Positions 1 through 7,881 are shown, counted from the first letter of the stretch. The stretch is DNA of 64,000 nucleotides from Flavobacterium hibisci (GCF_020026925.1 NZ_JAIQDW010000012.1:86274-150273), one strand, 5' to 3'. Notes: generated from the letters alone by a model not told the origin. Program-made: numbers and translations.

Positions 1-1445
1 TGGCTGGTGTAATATCTGATTTTGTAATCCGAAGGGTTCTGCCCATTTAGTATGGTACTTTCCTGAGTAGTTAAATCTACAATGACTCTTCCGGAAATGT
101 TGTTGCAAACGTTAATGTCAGAAGGTTTTACAATATTGATAGCAGGTGTTACCAGCAAATTGAAAGAGATTAAGTTGTTACAGAAAAAGCTATTGTTGTT
201 TACCGGTACGGCTTTTATATAAATAGTCTGGTTTCCTGAACTTGTAAAAGAGTTTAACTGATTCTGAGGAATCGCAGGACCGTTTGCATTGGCTGCCGCT
301 AAAGAATCAAAATAATAAATGGCATATTTAGCAGGGTCAACCCCCAAAGCAGCTATATTATTTTGTGTTAAATCATATTGATATACGCCATTTGTATTGT
401 AGCAGGCGATTAAATCTTTGGGAGTTTTAACGACCAAATCTTTAATCACTACTTCATCTTTGATCACACAGCCTGAAAGTGTTGCTGTAAGTCCGTATAT
501 TCCGGCTCTGTTAAGCGTAAGGGAGCTGCTTGTTTCCCCGGGAATTACAGCTCCGTTGAGAGTCCACACATAATCATAATTGCCCACAAGTCCAGATTGC
601 AGTGTGATAGTTTCTCCCTCGCAAATAATTCTGTCAGGACCTAAATCCATTGTCGTTATAAAACTGCCTCCTTTTATAAAAACTGCCGAATCATAATTAC
701 TGTCGTTATAATCGCCAATGGCGAGTTTTATGCTGTATGTCCGATTTGGAATCACAGATGAAGAAGCTTTCAAAACTTTGGTTTCCCCTCTCATATTGAT
801 GGCCGAAACTGTGGGATTGGTTACATTATAACGGTCAAATAAATTGGCATTGGCAGACAAACAGGCAGAATTGTACTGCTGATCCCGAATGTTTTTAACG
901 GAAACGGGTGTTGTTGTGCCCGGGACTACAGCAAGATTTTTAGAAATTCCCGTTGTTAAATCGGTCAGGATAAAGGCAAAAACATCACTAAAGCCGCATT
1001 GAAATTCGCCATATTCATTCGAAGCAAAAAGAAAATCAAAACTAAAATTACTCGACAAAGGGGTGAAATCAAACTGAAGATAACTCACATCGGTAACAGG
1101 AACAATTTGACCATTCTCATTGCTAATATTCTGCAAATCGGCATCATTATTATTATTTAACCGACTGCTTTCATTCAAGCCTGTATAAGATCCTTCAGTA
1201 TGTTTGGCAATACCGTTCCGAATAATAATTCCGTTTGTAATGGGAAAATTAGGATTGGTATTGGTAAATTTTCCAATGCCCAGCCGTGATGAGAATTTGA
1301 AATTGCTTTCACTGGCACAGGCATTTTGCATCAGCTCTTGCCGAACCAGTTCCGGTATAGCCAAAGTTGTAGTGTCAACTATGATTCCCTGTGATGAAGA
1401 TATAGCCGAATAAAATAATAAAAATAGAAGTAGAGCAGATCTCAT
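1..1445 (-). CDS. Choice-of-anchor L domain surface protein, partial (C-terminus beyond left edge)
   Basis: An open frame on the minus strand runs without a stop from an ATG at 1445 to the window edge, about 481 codons. The N-terminus MRSALLLFLLFYSAISSSQG is a Sec signal peptide. Residues about 25-190 match the choice-of-anchor L pattern: an early valine/leucine-rich strand with conserved cysteine, a GIIIRNG strand, LQFDFTPLSS, then FLFASNEYGEF followed by a C..GFSDVFAFIL segment. Beyond it is an immunoglobulin/PKD-like stretch with LGPDRIICEGETITLQSG. In Flavobacteriia such proteins usually end in a gliding-motility-associated or type IX secretion C-terminal domain, which would lie outside the window. 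Likely role: secreted cell-surface or adhesin-like protein. The family call is fairly secure; the function is inferred. Confidence 0.75.
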   Translation of the reverse strand, partial: MRSALLLFLLFYSAISSSQGIIVDTTTLAIPELVRQELMQNACASESNFKFSSRLGIGKFTNTNPNFPITNGIIIRNGIAKHTEGSYTGLNESSRLNNNNDADLQNISNENGQIVPVTDVSYLQFDFTPLSSNFSFDFLFASNEYGEFQCGFSDVFAFILTDLTTGISKNLAVVPGTTTPVSVKNIRDQQYNSACLSANANLFDRYNVTNPTVSAINMRGETKVLKASSSVIPNRTYSIKLAIGDYNDSNYDSAVFIKGGSFITTMDLGPDRIICEGETITLQSGLVGNYDYVWTLNGAVIPGETSSSLTLNRAGIYGLTATLSGCVIKDEVVIKDLVVKTPKDLIACYNTNGVYQYDLTQNNIAALGVDPAKYAIYYFDSLAAANANGPAIPQNQLNSFTSSGNQTIYIKAVPVNNNSFFCNNLISFNLLVTPAINIVKPSDINVCNNISGRVIVDLTTQESTILNGQNPSDYKIRYYTS

Positions 1446-1672
1446 AATTCATAATTTTATTAGTTGTGCTACTTAAAGTTACGAAATTATTTCTTTTTAA
1501 TGTTATGATTGTCAGTATTTTATAATTTCGCTATTGATTTCAGAAAAACAGTTCTGATTTGGTTTTGCTAAAAATGGAATGGCAAACGATTCCCTGTAAA
1601 GGTGGACTGTGCCACATCTAATCTTTTATTGTGATTAGAGGGTTTTAGAGGCACGACTGTGCGTCTCTACGG

Positions 1673-1707
1673 CAGGAAATAAAAAAATATTTATTTTTTA
1701 TTTCCTG
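1673..1707. repeat. AT-rich inverted repeat between divergent genes
   Basis: CAGGAAATAAAAAA at the left pairs with TTTTTTATTTCCTG at the right. Both flanking genes start here rather than end, so it is not placed as a terminator. It could be an operator or a neutral palindromic repeat. Confidence 0.5.
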
Positions 1708-1735
1708 CTGACAAACTGTTGTCACCGACCCTCGA

Positions 1736-1743
1736 TAATTTTG
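1736..1743 (+). promoter_or_regulatory. Possible -7 promoter element (TAATTTTG)
   Basis: TAATTTTG matches the Bacteroidota TAnnTTTG -7 consensus and lies 30 bases before the ATG of the first DinB-like gene. A TTG at 1719-1721 is only 14 bases upstream, shorter than the usual -33/-7 spacing, so the -33 box is uncertain. Confidence 0.4.
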
Positions 1744-1773
1744 AAGTGTTAAACAAATTAAAACTTTAAAATC

Positions 1774-2253
1774 ATGAAAACATTAGAAGCACAAGTAATT
1801 TCTTCACAAGATTTATTGAAGCACTGGCAGGGACACAGAGCATTAACACGTCGTTTAATTGAGATTTTCCCTGAAAAGGATTTCTTCGAATTTTCAATAG
1901 GAGGAATGCGCCCATTTGCAAAGTTGATTGATGAACTTTTGGCAATTGCAGCTCCGGGACTTAAAGCAATTGTAAACCGCGACAGCCAGCCTTATACTGA
2001 AGGAGAGGAAAAACTGATTTTTAAAGCGCAATATCTTGAAAAATGGGATGAAGCTACAGCAGAAATCAATAAATACTGGGAGCAATTGTCTGTAGAAGAT
2101 TTCAATGAGACTTTTAAGCTTTTCGGACAGTATGAATTTCCGATTATTCAGAATATCTTATATTTTATAGACAACGAGATCCACCACCGCGGACAGGCTT
2201 ATGTCTATTTAAGAGCTTTAAATATCGAGCCGCCATTTTTTTGGGAAAGATAG
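1774..2253 (+). CDS. DinB-family four-helix-bundle protein
   Basis: A 159-residue protein with the DinB/YfiT-like metalloprotein layout: an early helix with LLKHWQGHRALTRRL, and near the C-terminus the metal-binding segment NEIHHRGQAYVYL, whose H..HRGQ histidines are typical of DinB_2 proteins. Members bind Zn or Ni; some are thiol transferases (bacillithiol or mycothiol type), most have no known substrate. It is followed after 51 bases by a second DinB-like gene on the same strand, and a WYL regulator converges from the other side, a common neighbour of DinB genes. The substrate is unknown. Confidence 0.8.
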   Translation: MKTLEAQVISSQDLLKHWQGHRALTRRLIEIFPEKDFFEFSIGGMRPFAKLIDELLAIAAPGLKAIVNRDSQPYTEGEEKLIFKAQYLEKWDEATAEINKYWEQLSVEDFNETFKLFGQYEFPIIQNILYFIDNEIHHRGQAYVYLRALNIEPPFFWER

Positions 2254-2304
2254 TCAGATGAAATTTTCATCGTAACTTTATTAATAAATCTAAAAATAAC
2301 GGCT

Positions 2305-2805
2305 ATGAGTTTAAAGAAAATAATGTCCAATTATGCAGATTATAATTTATGGGTAAACCACCAATTCGTAAACTGGCTTTCGCCGAAATCTGATGAATTG
2401 CTGTATGCAGAAGTATCTTCAAGTTTTTCAACAATTATAAAAACACTGGATCATATCTGGTCAACTGAAGAATATTGGTTTTCTGTTATTTCTGAAACTG
2501 ATTTATCAGAGAAGAAACCGGAAAGTGAATTGTCGAAAGAAGAAATCTTTGAAGGTTTATTAAATTCATCTCTAAAATTGAAACATTTAATCAATTCATT
2601 GTCCGAAGAAGATTTAATGAAAGAAGTCAAAATCGTTAATCCGTGGTTTGAATGCGAATTGCCTATTTCGGATTATCTGCTTCAGGTTATTAATCACGGC
2701 ACTTATCACAGAGGCCAGATTGTAACGATGGGCCGTAATATCGGAATTACAGATGCCTCAAATACCGATTATAATTTCTATAATGTTGTAAAACAGCAGC
2801 ATTAA
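2305..2805 (+). CDS. DinB-family protein (second copy)
   Basis: A 166-residue DinB-fold protein. The putative metal histidines are in LDHIWSTEEYW (about residues 47-57) and in NHGTYHRGQIVTMGR near the C-terminus, the classical H / H-x3-H arrangement. It is only distantly similar to the gene just upstream, so these are paralogues rather than a recent duplication. Probably co-transcribed with it, ending at the hairpin at 2811-2852. Cytoplasmic; substrate unknown. Confidence 0.82.
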   Translation: MSLKKIMSNYADYNLWVNHQFVNWLSPKSDELLYAEVSSSFSTIIKTLDHIWSTEEYWFSVISETDLSEKKPESELSKEEIFEGLLNSSLKLKHLINSLSEEDLMKEVKIVNPWFECELPISDYLLQVINHGTYHRGQIVTMGRNIGITDASNTDYNFYNVVKQQH

Positions 2806-2810
2806 AGACC

Positions 2811-2852
2811 AAAAAACTCCTAATGCAACTTAGTTTCTTTAGGAGTTTTTTT
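2811..2852. terminator. Bidirectional rho-independent terminator
   Basis: AAAAAACTCCTAA pairs with TTAGGAGTTTTTT around a 15-base loop, followed by a T tract. It lies between the ends of the convergent DinB and YafY genes and can serve both. Confidence 0.85.
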
Positions 2853-3809
2853 CTATAAAAGCCTTTGTTTGTTGATTTCTAACAGTTCTAAAGTTCTTGT
2901 TTTAAGACTTTCAGGCTCAAGAATTGTGGCATAATCTCCAAACATCAAAAACCATCGGGGAAAACCATTATCAATATCACGGCACATAAAAGTCATTTCG
3001 ATTTGTCCGTCAACTTCTTTTTCTGAAATGAAACCATGGTATTTTCGTTCTGTAGCTAAATAATGAATTATCTTTCTATCCACTAAAATTCGGACTTTAG
3101 TGGTAGGGCAGGTTTCTGTTTTAGTAAGATAGGTTTCCAGTGAATCGTGTTCAATGGTGAAATCCAGTTCTGTTTTTTTAATACCCTGAATCCGGTCAGT
3201 TCTAAACTGTCTATAATCTTTTCGCAAATGACAGTATCCCAGAAAATACCAGTTGTTATTGTCGTGAAAAACACCTACAGGTTCTAAATTTCGTTGCGTT
3301 GTTTCCTCCTTTGAAAATGTTTTGTACGTTAGCAGTATCTGCTTTTTCTCGGCAATTCCTTCAAAAAGAACCGCTAAAGTATTGGGAGAATTGTCATTAA
3401 ACATGGGTTCAGCAGTCTGCATCATGACCCTCGATTCAATATTCGAAAGATAATCTTTATCTGTACTTCTCAAAACTGATTTCAGTTTATACATCGCCGA
3501 TGCATAATGATTTCCAAGAGTCGGATCCGTAAATTTCTGCATCAGTTTTTCGGCAGCTATAAAACTGCTGACTTCTTCACGCGTAAACATCACCGGAGGC
3601 AATCGGTAGCCTTCCATCAAAGCATAACCAACTCCGGCTTCGCTATAAATAGGAACTCCAGAAGCTTCAAGTGTTCGAATGTCTCGATAAATCGTTCGCA
3701 AACTGCAATCAAAACGATCCGCCAATTCCTGCGCTTTTACAATTTTTTTCGATTGCAACTGAATCAGGATGGCGACAATTCGGTCAAATCGTTTTGGGGT
3801 TTCGTCCAT
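2853..3809 (-). CDS. YafY-type transcriptional regulator (HTH + WYL domain)
   Basis: A 318-residue regulator. Residues about 5-60 form a DeoR-like helix-turn-helix (KAQELADRFDCSLRTIYRDI, then RTLEASGVPIYSEAGVGYAL). Residues about 140-220 carry the WYL domain, visible as NNWYFLGYCHLRKDYRQFRTDRI, followed by a WCX-type C-terminal extension. WYL domains sense ligands such as nucleotides or single-stranded nucleic acid in several families. It converges on two DinB-like genes, a frequent arrangement in Bacteroidota, suggesting it may control them; no operator was identified. The start at 3809 is the first ATG of the frame and fits the family N-terminus. Confidence 0.85.
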   Translation of the reverse strand: MDETPKRFDRIVAILIQLQSKKIVKAQELADRFDCSLRTIYRDIRTLEASGVPIYSEAGVGYALMEGYRLPPVMFTREEVSSFIAAEKLMQKFTDPTLGNHYASAMYKLKSVLRSTDKDYLSNIESRVMMQTAEPMFNDNSPNTLAVLFEGIAEKKQILLTYKTFSKEETTQRNLEPVGVFHDNNNWYFLGYCHLRKDYRQFRTDRIQGIKKTELDFTIEHDSLETYLTKTETCPTTKVRILVDRKIIHYLATERKYHGFISEKEVDGQIEMTFMCRDIDNGFPRWFLMFGDYATILEPESLKTRTLELLEINKQRLL

Positions 3810-3918
3810 TTTAAAAACATTTTTTCAAAGATACTATTTTACGATAAAGAGTTAAAAACAATAAATTTTTGCATCTTTACAGAATTGTAATGTTAAAACA
3901 CAATTTGAATCGCAATTA

Positions 3919-4662
3919 ATGAAGCTTCCGTTTGAACCAGTCTTGTTTGGTTATGAAATTAATATCCATTTAGTTCTAGAATACCTGGCCTTTTTTATAG
4001 GCTATCGGTACTATGCTTTTTTACGAAAAAGAACTACAGACAGCATCATAACAATCAATAGGTTATCTATTATTTTAGGCGCAGCACTCGGCGCTTTTTT
4101 GGGTTCCAGGATTGTAGGTTTCTTAGAACATCCTGTTGTTATTCCGGATATTAAATCTTTTTTGAGTCTTTTCAACACTAAAACCATTATGGGCGGATTG
4201 TTTGGCGGGCTTTTAGGAGTTGAGATTGCTAAAAAAATCATTGGTGAAAAAGAATCATCGGGCGATTTGTTTACGTTTCCGATTATTCTGGGAATTTTTA
4301 TCGGAAGAATTGGCTGTTTTTTATCTGGAACAAATGAATTTACGTATGGAAAAGCAACAACTTTTTTTCTGGGTATGAATCTGGGTGATAATATAAAGCG
4401 TCATCCGATTGCCTTGTATGAGTTGCTTTTTTTGGTCGTATTATTTATTTTTCTCAAAAATATACAAAGCAAAAACCTGAAAAACGGCTTGTTATTTCAG
4501 TATTTTATGATTGCTTATTTTACATTCCGATTTTGTATAGAATTTATAAAACCCAATCATTTCTTTGTTGCAGGCCTGAGTTCCATTCAGATTTTATGCT
4601 TAATTTGTCTGCTTTATTATTACAAAACAATTTTAAATTTATTCGTAAAAAATGCCAGTTAG
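3919..4662 (+). CDS. Divergent Lgt-like (prolipoprotein diacylglyceryl transferase family) membrane protein
   Basis: A 247-residue polytopic membrane protein with about seven hydrophobic segments. Lgt landmarks are visible in order: MGGLFGGLLGVE (about 91-102, where Lgt has HGG), GRIGCFLSG (129-137, the Lgt signature GRxGNFxNGE), RHPIALYE (161-168, Lgt RHPxQLYE) and FRFCIEFIK (203-211, the C-terminal R..E motif). Residues known to be critical in E. coli Lgt appear changed: the HGG histidine is methionine, the signature asparagine is cysteine and its glutamate is threonine. It is therefore probably not the housekeeping enzyme but a paralogue acting on a glycerolipid. It overlaps the radical SAM gene by 11 bases, implying translational coupling. 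Confidence 0.75.
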   Translation: MKLPFEPVLFGYEINIHLVLEYLAFFIGYRYYAFLRKRTTDSIITINRLSIILGAALGAFLGSRIVGFLEHPVVIPDIKSFLSLFNTKTIMGGLFGGLLGVEIAKKIIGEKESSGDLFTFPIILGIFIGRIGCFLSGTNEFTYGKATTFFLGMNLGDNIKRHPIALYELLFLVVLFIFLKNIQSKNLKNGLLFQYFMIAYFTFRFCIEFIKPNHFFVAGLSSIQILCLICLLYYYKTILNLFVKNAS

Positions 4663-6043
4663 AAAATACACTTATTATGATTTTACCTTAAGCCTTTGTC
4701 CGGAATGTTTAAAGCGCATTGATGCTAAAATTGTTTTTGAAGATGAGAATGTGTACATGCTCAAAAGATGTCCGGAACACGGAAATTCAAAAGTGCTGAT
4801 TGCAGATGATATCCAATATTACAAAAACATCCGAAACTACAACAAACCTTCTGAAACACCTTATACTTTTAATACCAAAACACATTACGGATGCCCATAT
4901 GATTGTGGACTTTGTCCGGATCATGAACAGCATTCCTGTCTGACGGTTGTTGAAGTTACAGACCGATGCAATTTGACTTGTCCGACCTGTTATGCCGGTT
5001 CATCGCCTTCTTATGGAAGACACAGGACTTTAGAGGAAGTAAAAACAATGCTAGACACGATAGTTTTAAATGAAAAAGAACCTGATGTCGTACAGATTAG
5101 TGGAGGTGAACCGACAATTCATCCTCAGTTTTTTGAAATTCTGGATTATGCAAAGTCACTACCAATCAGGCATTTAATGATTAACACTAACGGAATCAAA
5201 ATTGCAAAAGACAAAGCATTTGCCCAAAGGCTAAAAAGCTATTCGCCGGATTTTGAAATTTACCTGCAGTTTGATTCTTTTGAAGATAGCGTATTGCAGG
5301 AACTCCGCGGTGCCGATTTGAGCGAAATTCGGAAACAGGCATTAGAAAACCTCAATGAACTTAATTTATCCACAACACTGGTTGTTACGCTTCAAAAAGG
5401 TTTGAATGATAATGAAATTGGTAAAATAGTTGAATTTGCGCTAAAGCAGAAATGTGTAAGAGGCGTTACTTTTCAACCCACACAAATTGCCGGAAGACTG
5501 GAAAACTTCAATCCCGAAAAGGACCGGATGACACTAACCGAGGTAAGAAGGAAAATTTTAGAACAAACTTCCATTTTCAATTCAGATGATTTGCTGCCGG
5601 TTCCCTGTAATCCGGATGCTTTGGTGATGGGATATGCTTTGAAACTGGGTGATGAGGTTTTCCCGTTAACCCGATACATTAATCCGAATGATTTATTGGA
5701 CAATAGCAAAAACACCATTATTTACGAACAGGATGAAGTGCTTCGCGGAAAAATGATAGAATTATTCAGTACAGGAAATTCAGTAGAAGTGGCTCAGGAA
5801 AATCTTAAGTCAATCCTTTGCTGCCTGCCTAATATCGATGCTCCTGAGTTAGGTTACGATAACTTGTTCAGAATTATCATTATGCAGTTTATTGATGCTT
5901 ATAATTTTGATGTAAGGGCGATTAAAAAATCATGTGTGCATATTGTCAATAAGGATAATAAAATAATTCCGTTTGAAACGATGAATTTGTTTTACAGAGA
6001 CGAAAAAATAGAAAGATTAGAAGAACTTAGAAGTACTATATAA
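4652..6043 (+). CDS. Multi-cluster radical SAM enzyme, tetraether-lipid-synthase (Tes/MJ0619)-like
   Basis: A 463-residue radical SAM protein. The SAM cluster motif is C106-x3-C110-x2-C113 (CNLTCPTCYA), followed by SGGEPT at 150-155, which contacts SAM. Upstream are two further cysteine sets: C16-x2-C19 with C40-P-E-H43 (a rubredoxin- or zinc-like site) and C81-x3-C85-x2-C88 with C96 (auxiliary iron-sulfur cluster). This N-terminal order (CPxC, CPEHG, CPYDCGLCPxH, then CNLxCPxC) is characteristic of the MJ0619 family, which includes the archaeal tetraether lipid synthase that couples lipid tails through C-C bonds. More cysteines (CC in ILCCLPN, SCVHIV) lie C-terminally. The gene sits between an Lgt-like membrane protein and a small membrane protein, so a lipid substrate is inferred, not shown. 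Confidence 0.8.
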   Translation: MPVRKYTYYDFTLSLCPECLKRIDAKIVFEDENVYMLKRCPEHGNSKVLIADDIQYYKNIRNYNKPSETPYTFNTKTHYGCPYDCGLCPDHEQHSCLTVVEVTDRCNLTCPTCYAGSSPSYGRHRTLEEVKTMLDTIVLNEKEPDVVQISGGEPTIHPQFFEILDYAKSLPIRHLMINTNGIKIAKDKAFAQRLKSYSPDFEIYLQFDSFEDSVLQELRGADLSEIRKQALENLNELNLSTTLVVTLQKGLNDNEIGKIVEFALKQKCVRGVTFQPTQIAGRLENFNPEKDRMTLTEVRRKILEQTSIFNSDDLLPVPCNPDALVMGYALKLGDEVFPLTRYINPNDLLDNSKNTIIYEQDEVLRGKMIELFSTGNSVEVAQENLKSILCCLPNIDAPELGYDNLFRIIIMQFIDAYNFDVRAIKKSCVHIVNKDNKIIPFETMNLFYRDEKIERLEELRSTI

Positions 6044-6046
6044 ATT

Positions 6047-6241
6047 ATGATAGCATTAGAAGTAGGCAATTTAGACGGATTGATCGTATTTTTCGTTGCC
6101 ATTATGTTTGGGCCGCCGGTTGTATTTACAATTATTGGATTCCTTGTAAAAAGAAACAATCCAAAGACCGCAAAAGTGTTGTTTATCTTGGGTGCGGTTT
6201 ATTTATTGATCGGATTAGGAATTTGTGGCGGATTTCTTTAG
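6047..6241 (+). CDS. Small two-helix membrane protein
   Basis: A 64-residue protein with two predicted membrane helices (about residues 10-33 and 43-62) joined by a short basic loop, VKRNNPKTAK. It starts 3 bases after the radical SAM stop codon and is followed at once by a strong terminator, so it is very likely the last gene of the three-gene operon. No family was recognised. A role as a membrane anchor or small subunit for the upstream enzyme is possible but is only inference from position. Confidence 0.6.
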   Translation: MIALEVGNLDGLIVFFVAIMFGPPVVFTIIGFLVKRNNPKTAKVLFILGAVYLLIGLGICGGFL

Positions 6242-6252
6242 TGAAAAAGGAA

Positions 6253-6281
6253 AACCCAATAACTTTTAGGTTATTGGGTTT
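6253..6281. terminator. Terminator of the Lgt-like/radical SAM operon
   Basis: AACCCAATAAC pairs perfectly with GTTATTGGGTT around a 6-base loop. A 28-base stretch here is 26/28 identical to the hairpin at 7917-7944. Confidence 0.85.
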
Positions 6282-6301
6282 GTATTAATTACAAATCTGA
6301 T

Positions 6302-6437
6302 TCAGTTATAAATTTTAGAAACTTCCTCCCAGTCTAAAAGCCTTTCAGGATTTGATTTGGCTTTATCCATTCTGTCTAAAACTATTTTCTGATGTTCAGC
6401 AGGAATCTCTATTAATGTTGATTTTTTTAGTTTCCAT
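6302..6437 (-). pseudogene. Frameshifted antitoxin-like remnant (addiction-module C-terminus)
   Basis: On the minus strand an ATG at 6437 starts METKK and then meets a run of seven A residues (T run at 6422-6428 on the plus strand). In the given frame it stops after 13 codons. With one A fewer it continues to a stop at 6302, giving about 44 residues that include IPAEHQKIVLDRMDKAKS and then NPERLLDWEEVSKIYN. That tail resembles the C-terminus of small addiction-module antitoxins (pattern: acidic helix, xNP, then a WEEV motif). It is shorter than usual and lacks a recognisable toxin gene. It could be a decayed antitoxin or a slippage-switched small gene. It lies just downstream of the pentapeptide gene on the same strand. 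Confidence 0.4.
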
Positions 6438-6465
6438 AATTATGAGATTAATTAAAAAATGTTTT

Positions 6466-7881
6466 TTAGGCTTTAAATTTTCTAAAGGATTGAATCATTT
6501 CGTAAATCCCGAAAGCAATTACAATTTTTCCAAATATGAAGATTAGCCAACTGAAAGGATTTGTTAAGTAAACTCTATCTGTTTCTAGGGGATTATAAAA
6601 ATCGGTTACTAATAGAAATCTAAAGAAACCAGAAAACAATCTTGCCCAATTATCCCAATTTAAGAAATCAATTAAAAAATTACGATTCTCAATAAAGTAT
6701 AGTATTAAGTAAATTAAAAAACCGCTAACTATTGTAAATCGCAATGCTTTCCTCCAGCTATTGCCAAAATCAGTTGAAATTTTAGTAACATATAAAATTG
6801 ATTTATCGATAAATCCTGAATTCCATTTCCAATCCAATTCCTTATAATGAGCAGCAAGTTCATATGCTCGAAAGCGATTAAAGTCAATTCGATTTTCAGC
6901 CTTTTGAAGTTGCTGTTTGATTGTTCGAATTGTTCTTCTATTACAATCTTCAATTTTTTTTATTTGAATATCATCGAAAAAAGCTCCCTTTTCAAAATTC
7001 GTTTTATCTATTTCAATAATGTCAAAGTAGGTTTCTTGAAATGAAACAAAATCATGAAATTTAATTTTATCCAATTTTATTTTGTGAATTTTTGATTTAT
7101 CAAAATCAGTGAATTTAGTAAAGTCACAAGATGTAAATCTAAAATTCCCATTGATTTCATTATTAATAGATTGAAAATTAATAGGGTTGTTAAATGTACA
7201 ATTATTAAAATGAGTATCATCATTAAAATTTGTTTCAAAAAAACTAGAACTTGAAAAGTTGCAATGGTTAAAGAAACATTTATTAGCATTAGAAATTACT
7301 TTATTTCCTATATAATGAAAATAACTATTAAAGATACAATGAGTAAAAACAACGGTATTTAAAGTTGACTTTATAATCGAGCAGCTTTCAGTATAATTTA
7401 AATTTGATATTCCTAATGACCCGTTATTAAAAATTATATTTTCAATATCAATAGTTCTAATTTTGCCTCCATTAATTTTTAAATATCCCGATTCTACTAT
7501 AGTTGGAATTATATCAGTAAAGTTTTCATTATTCTCTTCAAATAAAAGGTTTTCTACTTTGCAATTTGCAATTTGAAAAGACTTATTGTTTATTTTAGAT
7601 GAAATGAATTTTAAATATTTGAAAGAACAAGAAGAAAAAAGTATATCGCAAAAGAAAGTACAGTTGTCAAAAACGCAAAATCTATTTAGTGGATCTTCAG
7701 AATTTCTATCATGAAAAACAAGAGATTCTCCTTTAAATATCACATTTTTAAATGTCAGTTCAAAGTTGAGACTTTGCATTTGAAGAATAGTCTTGTGTTC
7801 TATTTTAATGGTTAAATCACTAAAAGATTTTTCATTAGATGTAATCTTTTGTTTAAAGTCTTCTCCGCTTATTTCTGTCAT
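6466..7881 (-). CDS. Pentapeptide-repeat-like protein with C-terminal membrane domain
   Basis: A 471-residue protein counting from the internal ATG at 7881 (MTEISGEDFKQKI). A longer frame starts at 7926 but that start lies inside a terminator hairpin. Residues about 20-320 are degenerate pentapeptide-type repeats forming a beta-helix (recurring F.NCxF / F.xCxF units such as CFFNHCNFSSSSFF, HFNNCTF, FRFTSCDF). A basic helical linker follows (about 325-365, RTIRTIKQQLQKAENR), then two to three membrane segments near 375-395, 415-430 and 440-465. The last resembles the end of pentapeptide/ion-channel-like proteins. The gene is notably AT-rich and lies between duplicated terminator hairpins, suggesting acquisition. 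Function unknown; a membrane-acting effector or channel is speculative. Confidence 0.7.
   Translation of the reverse strand: MTEISGEDFKQKITSNEKSFSDLTIKIEHKTILQMQSLNFELTFKNVIFKGESLVFHDRNSEDPLNRFCVFDNCTFFCDILFSSCSFKYLKFISSKINNKSFQIANCKVENLLFEENNENFTDIIPTIVESGYLKINGGKIRTIDIENIIFNNGSLGISNLNYTESCSIIKSTLNTVVFTHCIFNSYFHYIGNKVISNANKCFFNHCNFSSSSFFETNFNDDTHFNNCTFNNPINFQSINNEINGNFRFTSCDFTKFTDFDKSKIHKIKLDKIKFHDFVSFQETYFDIIEIDKTNFEKGAFFDDIQIKKIEDCNRRTIRTIKQQLQKAENRIDFNRFRAYELAAHYKELDWKWNSGFIDKSILYVTKISTDFGNSWRKALRFTIVSGFLIYLILYFIENRNFLIDFLNWDNWARLFSGFFRFLLVTDFYNPLETDRVYLTNPFSWLIFIFGKIVIAFGIYEMIQSFRKFKA

Larger units (their letters stand above)
1446..1773. other. Divergent intergenic region with inverted repeats, no gene
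   Basis: This 328-base gap separates two divergently transcribed genes. It holds an imperfect palindrome at 1648-1667 (GAGGCACGAC then TGTGCGTCTC), an AT-rich inverted repeat at 1673-1707 and a TAnnTTTG-type -7 element at 1736-1743. No credible reading frame was seen. The 1648-1667 sequence resembles the GACGCAC...GTGCGTC palindrome at about 25176-25193, so it is probably a dispersed repeat. Confidence 0.5.

Noticed and set aside
3507..3890. 127-residue plus-strand frame
   Set aside because: Antisense to the well-supported YafY regulator; composition is that of a shadow frame.
3919..4662. Housekeeping prolipoprotein diacylglyceryl transferase (lgt)
   Set aside because: The fold and several motifs fit, but key residues of the HGG and GRxGNFxNGE motifs are replaced, and it is coupled to a radical SAM gene, so it is called a paralogue rather than lgt.
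6352..6546. 64-residue plus-strand frame after the radical SAM operon
   Set aside because: It lies antisense to the end of the pentapeptide gene and to the antitoxin-like remnant, with no start context or family resemblance.
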